Shown here piece after piece: positions 1-10,600 of a DNA stretch of 64,000 nucleotides (position 1 is its first letter; each line of letters begins with the position of its first letter). The stretch lies in assembly GCA_944474755.1 (NCBI GenBank), contig OX104117.1, positions 79,150,926-79,214,925 on the forward strand, read 5' to 3'. The translations under genes were made by a program, and so were the position numbers. The DNA is from Limnoperna fortunei (Eukaryota; Mollusca; Bivalvia; Mytilida; Modiolidae). The notes beneath the pieces are model-generated. The model made no database searches. It was not told the DNA's origin and saw nothing but the letters and a program-made list of their open reading frames with translations.

Positions 1-1420
1 TCTACATATGTCCTACTTTAATGTGGAGGTTATGTTTTAATAATAAATTTCTAATGCTATTCAGGAAAATCGAAAGGATGGAGTACAGTTAATTCAATGC
101 TGTATCTGTAATATACTTCTGATTTCTAATACAAAGAAGTTTAATTCAAGGAATGCACAACCGCTGGTTGTCGTTGGCACTTTATCTCAATTTGGTTATT
201 GAATTCCAGTTAATATAGCACTAAAGGTTAAATAGTCAATTTTATTTTCAGCTTTTTAATATAAAACATAATTAACCACCAAATTTGTACAAATATATTG
301 TTTAAAATGTGTATTTATTTAAGTTATGATTTGCAATACAAATTTATTAAAAGTCTGCCAGATGCATTTGTGTAAATTTGTTTATTTTTCTGAAAAGCAA
401 GGGAAGTAACTGCATTGTTTGATTTATTTTTAGAAATTTTTTACATTTTGTCCTTAGATCTAGTTTGAAAATATAAAAAGAAAAAACAAGAAAACTGTTC
501 AGAACTTTTATCTTGTACTATTTTAAGATTTCTATTCTTTGAAACTTGCATTTTCTCAGTGAAGCAAGATCAAAGAAATTCGTTCATCAACCATGAAGCA
601 ATACTCCACTTTTGACACCTGCTGTGGTTAACAATTGTTACAGCCATAAACTGTCTGTAAATTGTGTACAACTTTAATCTTTATGTGTGTGACTGATCTA
701 GAAGAGCAACTTTAACTGATTTATTGTTTATTTTCAGTCATTTCATTTAGTTTGTAACTATTGATATACTGGCGCCAAAAAAATCACCAGTTGAAATAAA
801 AAATCGCAAATGTCGACATTGGCGAAGCCCAGCGCAACCCCTGAGTCATTGTTTGACATTAAAATATGTTTATAGTCCTTGTCTTAAGGTTCTTGTTAGA
901 GAGATAACTATTGGTCACTTTCAGAATTTTTAATTACTTTTAATGATGAATTGGGAGGAGTTTTTAGTTAAATAAATGTGTCTGTGTGTTTGAAGTAAAT
1001 AAGACAGTTAGAACTAATTACGAACATGCTCCACTCTTGTAACATTGAGTGTATAATACAAAAGTTATTGTAAATTGTGTGATTTCATATTTAAAGGATT
1101 TAATAAACCTAGTTTTTACATGGATTATTTTTTACATAAAGTTGAATGCCCAGTTTAAAGATGAACAATTTGTTCCCCAATTGTTCACAACAATTAAAAT
1201 TATAATATGTCATTTTCAAGGCATGTACTTGTATACATTTTTCCTTTGTATTTGACTCACTTTCTTTTGTGAATTGCTTTAGAACATCTTACAAGAACTT
1301 TTTAGTTGGTTTTCTTTCATTCAAATTTATTAGAAGTAAATGAACTATTACATAATCATTTATACAGGCTAACAGAAAATTATGTAAATAATGCCCTATT
1401 TATACTTATATTTTTATCAG
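1..1420. other. non-coding stretch, presumed CIAO3 intron
   Basis: AT-rich sequence with only short accidental open frames. It ends in a pyrimidine-rich stretch and AG at 1419-1420, the acceptor for the first visible CIAO3 exon. I looked for an exon coding the ~22 N-terminal residues of the CIAO3 family (acidic Leu-Asp-Asp-Phe type motif) and did not find one, so that exon should lie upstream of the window. Confidence 0.55.
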
Positions 1421-1669
1421 GAATGCATTAAACCAGTAAAAGTTGATAGAAAGCCAGGAAAAGTGGGTAAAATAAGAATAGAGGATGATGGGAGTTACAT
1501 GTCTGTCAATGATGATGGTCAGGAAACCAAACTACAGAAGGCCAAAATTACACTAAACGACTGTCTGGCCTGTAGCGGATGTATCACCTCCGCAGAGAGT
1601 GTACTGATCACACAACAAAGTCAAGAAGAATTGTATAAAGTTCTCAAGGAAAACCTTAGGCTGCAGGAA
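1421..1669 (+). CDS. CIAO3: CIAO3 first visible coding exon
   Basis: 83 codons, phase 0 at both ends; acceptor TTTTTATCAG, donor GAA|GTAATT. It opens with the conserved ECIKPVKV segment (first cluster Cys) and holds the DCLACSGC motif and the ITQQSQEEL helix that follows it in the family. Confidence 0.93.
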
Positions 1670-4600
1670 GTAATTACATTTTTTTATATATATGATGATG
1701 ATATCAAGATAAATTTAGTTATATATTTTTTATTATAAATTGAAGTTTTATATTAGATTTTAGTAATCTGGGATAGATTGACCATTACAGTACAATATAC
1801 TTGGGTGACACCAATATTTTGCAAAACAATAAAACCAATAGATAAATGGATGCTAACTTACTTCAACAACAATAAATTTCCACTCAATCTGTATCAATGT
1901 GTTAGAAAGTGTAACCTAAAATAAGTTCAGTGTAAAACTGCAAAATGTACAAACATGAAAGAGGAAGATCTAAAAAATGTCCATTATCAGTATTCAGATA
2001 ATACTAAAGTACTCATACAATTTTTGGTATAGATCGGTTGACTTTCCAATAAAGTAAGTGTTTTCAACAAAATTTAAAGCTCAATTAAGGCACCTTGATT
2101 TAAATAAACTTTTCCAGTACATGTACTTCTATGACGATGAGGTCAAACAGAGAAATCATCGGTCACTGGCATATTTTGAGAACTGTGTAAAAGAAAATTA
2201 TTTTTTTCATTTAAGTGTATTTATTACAAAATCCTACTTTTGAGACATTAGTGTCTGTAGTTGGAAATACTATAAATAATGTGCACATACCATTTAATAG
2301 AATACTAAATTTCTTCAGATCTTTTATTCATGTGTATGTATGTTTTTTTCTGTTAGACAGGCCAAACAGAACTGCAAAAATTGGTGGTTGTATCAATAGC
2401 TCCCCAATGTAGAGCATCCTTAGCGGCAAAGTACAGACTGACAGTACCAGAAGCTGCAGCCAAGCTCACAGGATTTTTTAAAAGAATTGGTAAAAAAATT
2501 AGTCAGCATACAAATTATACTTCAAATGTCCTTGCACAAATATTTTTAGTTTAGAATTATTTTATTCCCAATTTCATTCCATTATAAATTTGTGATTTAC
2601 TGTTTTGTCATAATTAAGAAAATTCTCAATATAAGCAAAACATTTTTATTCTCTAATATATTATGGTGTTGGGCCTGTCTGTCAATTCTCTAATATATTA
2701 TGGTGTTTGGGCCTGTCTGTCAATTCCCTAATATATTATGGTGTTGGGCCTGTCTGTCAATTCTCTAATATATTATGGTGTTTGGGCCTGTCTGTCAATT
2801 CCCTAATATATTATGGTGTTTGGGCCTGTCTGTCAATTCTCTAATATATTATGGTGTTTGGGCCTGTCTGTCAATTCTCTAATATATTATGGTGTTTGGG
2901 CCTGTCTGTCAATTCTCTAATATATTATGGTGTTTGGGCCTGTCTGTCAATTCTCTAATATATTATGGTGTTGGGCCTGTCTGTCAATTCTCTAATATAT
3001 TATGGTGTTTGGGCCTGTCTGTCAATTCCCTAATATATTATGGTGTTTGGGCCTGTCTGTCAATTCTCTAATATATTATGGTGTTTGGGCCTGTCTGTCA
3101 ATTCTCTAATATATTATGGTGTTTGGGCCTGTCTGTCAATTCTCTAATATATTATGGTGTTTGGGCCTGTCTGTCAATTCTCTAATATATTATGGTGTTT
3201 GGGCCTGTCTGTCAATTCTCTAATATATTATGGTGTTTGGGCCTGTCTGTCAATTCTCTAATATATTATGGTGTTTGGGCCTGTCTGTCAATTCTCTAAT
3301 ATATTATGGTGTTGGGCCTGTCTGTCAATTCTCTAATATATTATGGTGTTTGGGCCTGTCTGTCAATTCTCTAATATATTATGGTGTTTGGGCCTGTCTG
3401 TCAATTCTCTAATATATTATGGTGTTTGGGCCTGTCTGTCAATTCTCTAATATATTATGGTGTTTGGGCCTGTCTGTCAATTCTCTAATATATTATGGTG
3501 TTTGGGCCTGTCTGTCAATTTTCCAGTCTAATATATTATGGTGTTTGGGCCTGTCTGTCAATTTTCCAGTCTAATATATTATGGTGTTTGGGCCTGTCTG
3601 TCAATTCTCTAATATATTATGGTGTTTGGGCCTGTCTGTCAATTTTCCAGTCTAATATATTATGGTGTTTGGGCCTGTCTGTCAATTTTCCAGTCTAATA
3701 TATTATGGTGTTTGGGCCTGTCTGTCAATTTTCCAGTCTAATATATTATGGTGTTTGGGTCTGTCTGTCAATTTTCCAGTCTAATATATTATGGTGTTTG
3801 GGCCTGTCTGTCAATTTTCCAGTCTAATATATTATGGTGTTTGGGCCTGCCTGTCAATTTTCCAGTCTAATATATTATGGTGTTTGGGCCTGCCTGTCAA
3901 TTTTCCAGTCTAATATATTATGGTGTTTGGGCCTGTCTGTCAATTTTCCAGTCTAATATATTATGGTGTTGGAGCCTGTCTGTCAATTCTCTAATATATT
4001 ATGGTGTTGGGGCCTGTCTGTCAATTCTCTAATATATTATGGTGTTTGGGCCTGCCTGTCAATTTTCCAGTCTAATATATTATGGTGTTTGGGCCTGTCT
4101 GTCAATTTTCCAGTCTAATATATTATGGTGTTTGGGCCTGTCTGTCAATTTTCCAGTCTAATATATTATGGTGTTTGTGCCTGACTGTCAATTCTCTAAT
4201 ATATTATGGTGTTTGGGCCTGCCTGTCAATTCTCTAATATATTATGGTGTTTGGGCCTGCCTGTCAATTTTCTAATATATTATGGTGTTTGGGCCTGTCT
4301 GTCAATTTTCTAATATATTATGGTGTTTGGGCCTGCCTGTCAATTCTCTAATATATTATGGTGTTTGGGCCTGTCTGTCAATTTTCCAGTCTAATATATT
4401 ATGGTGTTTGGGCCTGTCTGTCAATTTTCCAGTCTAATATATTATGGTGTTTGGGCCTGTCTGTCAATTTTCCAGTCTAATATATTATGGTGTTTGGGCC
4501 TGTCTGTCAATTCTCTAATATATTATGGTGTTTGGGCCTGTCTGTCAATTTTCCAGTCTAATATATTATGGTGTTTGGGCCTGTCTGTCAATTTTCCAGT

Positions 4601-7600
4601 CTAATATATTATGGTGTTTGGGCCTGTCTGTCAATTTTCCAGTCTAATATATTATGGTGTTTGGGCCTGTCTGTCAATTCTCTAATATATTATGGTGTTT
4701 GGGCCTGTCTGTCAATTTTCCAGTCTAATATATTATGGTGTTTGGGCCTGTCTGTCAATTTTCCAGTCTAATATATTATGGTGTTTGGGCCTGTCTGTCA
4801 ATTTTCCAGTCTAATATATTATGGTGTTTGGGCCTGTCTGTCAATTCTCTAATATATTATGGTGTTTGGGCCTGTCTGTCAATTTTCCAGTCTAATATAT
4901 TATGGTGTTTGGGCCTGTCTGTCAATTTTCCAGTCTAATATATTATGGTGTTTGGGCCTGTCTGTCAATTTTCCAGTCTAATATATTATGGTGTTTGGGC
5001 CTGTCTGTCAATTCTCTAATATATTATGGTGTTTGGGCCTGTCTGTCAATTTTCCAGTCTAATATATTATGGTGTTTGGGCCTGTCTGTCAATTTTCCAG
5101 TCTAATATATTATGGTGTTTGGGCCTGCCTGTCAATTTTCCAGTTCCGAATTGTTTCCCTCTGTTTACTTAGATAATCAAAATGTAAACTGAGTAATAAT
5201 AAATATATACCAATGAAAGTTTTGGAACATATAGATTTTCTGTCTATGTTTTTCCCTCCATCCCACCTCTGGTTCACCATTCTTTTTTTTTTCTTTTTGT
5301 AAATTGGTATATTGTAACATAATGAGATCTCCTCACTAACACAATTTTGATAGGGGTGTACCAGTTTACTTTACATGTGAATGAACTTTTAAAAAAGGGG
5401 CTTGTTATCAGTATGTACTAATCTAGAAATTGGTGTCCCGAGACACATTTTATTGTTTTGAGTGACTGTTTTGAAAGACAAGCTGATGGCAGGTTGGATG
5501 GTTATTTGAGGTTTTCAGTGATGTCAATTGTTATGATAATGAATTATGCATTACCGATACTATACAACTATAGAATACTGCATGGTGATGAAATTTTTAA
5601 ATGAAAAATAATACATGTCTGTATATTAAATGATTGTACAAAACTTTTACTAAAGACTCAAAAACTTGAATGAATGAATGCTAGAGTAGATGATGCAAGT
5701 AAATGTCATACATCATTTTGGAGTTATAAAATTAGTGTTTTGTAGTATTTAAAATATTCAACTTTATATCTGGAATTACTATCTATTTTGTGTGGACTAT
5801 ATGTATGCAATAATACTGTAAGTATAAAATCCTTTTACTCTGTACGAATTTTTCGTGAACTTTGAAACACTAATAATTTTTATTTTGCAGGAGTACATCA
5901 TGTATTTGATACAACATTCTCGAGAAATTTTAGTTTGTTAGAATCCTGTAGAGAATTTATTCAGAGATTCAAAGATTCAGAGACAAATAAGACAGCTCTA
6001 CCCATGCTAGCCTCAGCATGTCCAGGTCAGTTCAATGATAAGGAGATTGATTTATTGGCATTTAATGCTTGTTTCAGGATTTACAGTAATTCACAACATA
6101 TCTGTACTGGAAGAAGCCAAACTTATCCCATGGTGTATGTTCTTCTTACATTAAAATTAACATGATTTAAGCCTGCATAGGTTAATGTGACCAGTCATTT
6201 GTCTGCAATAATGATTGCAAATAAATGTTTTATAAACTGTGAATATTTTGTACTTTATATGTGTCTATCCTGCGATCAGATAATTTCTCAGAAAAAAATT
6301 ATTGTCCATTTTGATAGTAGAGTTCAAGTATCATACTGTTTGAAGCAAGTAATATTTTTATATCAATGCAGAATTGTTTCATACATATATGGTATGAGGC
6401 CATCCTACTCTGGTATGAGGCCATCCTACTCTGGTATGAGGCCATCCTACTCCAGCAGACAGTTGTATTTCAGGCTTCTACATGTTGATCTTGGTCTCGT
6501 TTATGTAACTAACTTTTATTTCAGTAGACTCAAGGCCCTGGAAATTTTCCGGAGTCATGCCGGACATTTTACCGGTCATCATATAAAAGTACAAAGTACT
6601 TTAAAAAAAAGGCAGGCTAAGTAAGGTTTAGCATTAATACTTACTTTTTATTGTGTTTGCTTAAGCTGGGATGTGTATGTGCTTTTCCTTAAAGTTCAGA
6701 ATTAAGGTCTTTTAAATTTTTTTCAAGACCGTGGTAGATATTAGTTGTTGTTTTGTGATGGGTTCCTATGATATATGCATCGTGCAAGAAATGAAATATA
6801 CGTAGGAAAACATTCTGCTTCCTAAAATTTCTTTATTATAAGATGGCATGTTGTCTATTCAACAAAGTAATGGCAAACAACGTTTTTTTATGAACATTCG
6901 TGAGACATTTTCATTAACCGGAAGTAGGAAGTTGTTACAAAATTACAACAAGTTCGGAACAGAATTAAATTTATACGATACTCTGCGATGGACAACGTTT
7001 TTTACAAGTTATTATTTATAGAATTAATATTCATTTTTGTTCTCATCATTTCAATAGAATTCAGTTTGAACTGATTTTCCCAAGATTATGTACGTCAGGT
7101 ACATTGGCGCATTCCTGATGTACAATTTTGACCACACGTGTTTTTCCCATCAAGTTGTCATATTTTCAAAGCAATATAACATACATTACAACCAATTCAT
7201 TCCTATTGTTTCAAAATACTGTTGCAATAACATATTCTACGAAATGGATGAAACAGATCTGTACTGGTCTCATAAATAGGTTATCACCTTTTGTGTTAAC
7301 CATATTACGTAATTAACACTGGAGTGAATGATAACTCAATAAACACATGTGTCAGTGACGGGAAATAGCCTTAGGGTTGAGTTTTTAATAAAATATTTAT
7401 ATCTAGTGGAAATTAAAGGTATTAAAACCAACTAAAAGATATTTATATTATTGACCAATTAATTAAATATAACTTTTTTGGATGTCCGATTTGACTAAAC
7501 CTTAGTTGGACATTTTAATGTAAATGTCGGACATGTCCGGCAAATATGACCGTTTCCAGACCCTTGAGTAGACTGATGGGATTTATTGTTTATTTCAGTA

Positions 7601-10600
7601 GACTGATGGGATTTATTGTTTATTTCAGTAGACTGATGGGATTTATTGTATAAGAAACTGAGATGCTACGTGTAAAATTAGCATTAATTAGTGTGCCACC
7701 AGATTTTTATATCTTAATGGTTTTTAAGATGTAAATGTTTTAAAATGCCAAATTTCTGTATTTGAGATTTTGGTAAATATTGTTTAATTTATCTGATTCT
7801 CTGATTCAATTGGATTGTTTTCTTTGGATTCCTTATGGAATGAGCTTCTGTCAATTTTCAACAGAATTTTCCTCTAATGTTTTGAGATAAAGTTTGTCAG
7901 TTTTTATTTTCATATATTTGTAAATGTATTTATCTTTTATCTAATCTTGATAGGATTTTGTCACTGAATGAGCTATGGGCAGTTAATTTAGACCCCTTTT
8001 TCTAATATTTCACAGTTTTAGAGATGCACGCAGTAAAATGTGCAAAATTCTCCATATACTAATTTTTTAACCCAGTATATAATAATAAATGTCTTATGCT
8101 GGGTGCAATGGATGGTCCTCAGTGGTTAATCAAAGAACTGCCCAGTGCTTCCTCAGGTGACTAGTAGCAGAGACACTTTTGTTGGGGGTTGTTGGGTTTA
8201 AATACAGAAACCTGACTGTAAACCCTATTGGGTAACTTGTTTGGAGAGTGCCACGCTCCTTGCAAGATAAAAGCCCCTTTTGTAGATTTCGAAAAAGAGT
8301 AGGCTCCTTGTAGCCCTACAAAAGGCTAAATGCTCTGTCTCTACCTGAAACACCATACTTTTCCATTGGCACAGTGTTCAATCTAGAGCGCGCCATTGAG
8401 CCATTCCCGCATTTTTTGTTGAATTGACGCACTTAAAAAACCTCCTGGCGCAACGTAATTTTTCATTGCTTTGAGAAATTCCCCCATAGTCAACAGCTTT
8501 GAGAAAGTCCCTTTAAAATATACTGGAAATTTAACTGTATTCTCGGTCCTAAGTACGCTTTTATCATGTACAATTACAATTTAGCAAGCGTCTAAATCAC
8601 GTAGACAATATATTATCAATTTTTTTTATAACATGTTGTTCATGCTTCAAGATGAAGCGTATTTCTTCTACAAAACACAAAAGGGCTTTTCCTAAAGTAA
8701 AATAAACAACTTTTGGGAACACTCAGTTTATTCAACATAATTGAATATAAAACAACTGTAATGTTTGTTAGTTACTTCAAATATAATTATTCAATTTATG
8801 CCTTTATTTTGCAAACTGAATCATAAGCATTCACTTTTTGTCGGGTTGTCTTGTCTCTATGTTGGTTTTATTGACCCCTAGCTATAAATTCTGGCCCCCT
8901 ATGGTAAGTTATTAGGGCCATCATGACCCCCTTAGGCCAAATTCTAGATTGAACACTGTTGGCAGTCAAAATTTTCTTCCTATTGTTTGTTCCTGTCCTA
9001 AATATAATTGCTTGATTGACTTTAATCAAACATTTATTCAACCATTCAATGTTTTCTTTTGCTTTTATATCCAATAAGAGAAATGCTAAAAACTCATTAC
9101 TTAAGCTGATATTATATATTAATGCAACATGTTTTTTTATTCATTGCAACAGTGTCAACATGATTTAAGGAATGTAAACAATACAAAAAGTAAATTTTTT
9201 AAATAACAAATCAATTCTTATTCTTAATAATATAATGACCAGATTTGTTTGTTGCACTTTATTGTCAGGTTGGATCTGTTATGCTGAGAAGACACATGGG
9301 TCCTACATCCTGCCATACATAAGTACAACCAAATCTCCTCAGCAGATAATGGGTTCTATAGTCAAAGATTACATGGCAACCAAAAATGGTATACTTCCAA
9401 ACCAGATCTATCATGTGACTGTCATGCCATGTTTTGACAAGAAGTTAGAAGCTTCCCGTTCAGACTTTTACAATGACATATACAGTACCAGGGATGTGGA
9501 TTGTGTCATAACGTCAGGTAACATATATATGAACATGTCTCAAATAGTTACAGTAGACTTTCAATTCCCCACAGATCCCGTTTTAAAGGGCCTCAGTGGC
9601 TGAGTGGTTAATATACCATCATCTGCTATTGATCACTGCATGTCAACATTGAAGCTGCACGTTTGTTCCTTACTGCATTCAGAGTGTGCTCGACTCCAAC
9701 CATAATTAACTAAGAATGGTAGTTTTTCAGCTGAAGGTCTGGTTTTAGTGGGTAATGCATTTTTCCTACAATATAAATGTGTACACTATTATATACCGGT
9801 AGCTAAAACATGTTGAAAGTAGCATTAAAACCCACTCGAACAAACAAACATCTGATGTAGGTAGAGAATGCAACCAAATCAAACAGACATCTAATGTAAG
9901 TGGATACAACCCAATCAAACATCCTGATGTAGGTGGAGACAATCCAATCAAACATCCTGATGTAGGTGGAGACAACCCAATCAAACAAAACATCCTGATG
10001 TAGGTGAACAACAAAATCAAACACACAAACATCTGATGTAGGTGGAGACTACCCAATCAAACCAAACATCCTGATGTAGGCGAAGACAACAAAATAAAAC
10101 AAACAAACATCCTGATGTCGGTGGAGACAACCCAATCAAACACACAAACATCCTAATACAGGTGGAGCCAACCCACTAATACAAACAAACATCCTGATGT
10201 AGGTGGAGACAACCCTATCAAAACAAACATCCTGATGTAGGTGGAGACAACCCAATCAAACAAACATCCTGATGTAGGTGGAGACAACCCTATCAAAACA
10301 AACAAACATCCAATGTAGGTGAAGATAACAAAATCAATCAAACAAATATCCTGTTGTAGGTAGAGACAACCCAATCAAACACACAAACATCCTAATACTG
10401 GAGGAGCCAATCCACTAATACAAACAAACATTCTGATATAAGGTGGAGACAACACAATCAAACAAACATCTGATGCAGGTGGAGATAATTTCATTAGGTA
10501 TGGTTCAACCAACTATCTACCATAGTAGGTAACAGTTGAGTTATACTTGTGCTGCTGGTAGTCTTGCAAAAAAATGCTGATGTATACATAGTGGAGAGGT

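Noticed and set aside
2889..5105. Series of 60-67-codon frames with repeated cysteine/tryptophan-rich peptides
   Set aside because: They are translations of the 38/43-bp minisatellite within CIAO3 intron 2; start and stop both come from the repeat itself.
2651..5144. CRISPR-like array of repeats and spacers
   Set aside because: Units abut with no variable spacers; this is a eukaryotic intron minisatellite.
9766..10374. Minus-strand frames rich in a repeated Ser-Thr-Tyr-Ile-Arg motif
   Set aside because: They follow the ~37-bp minisatellite; no splice or start context and no family.
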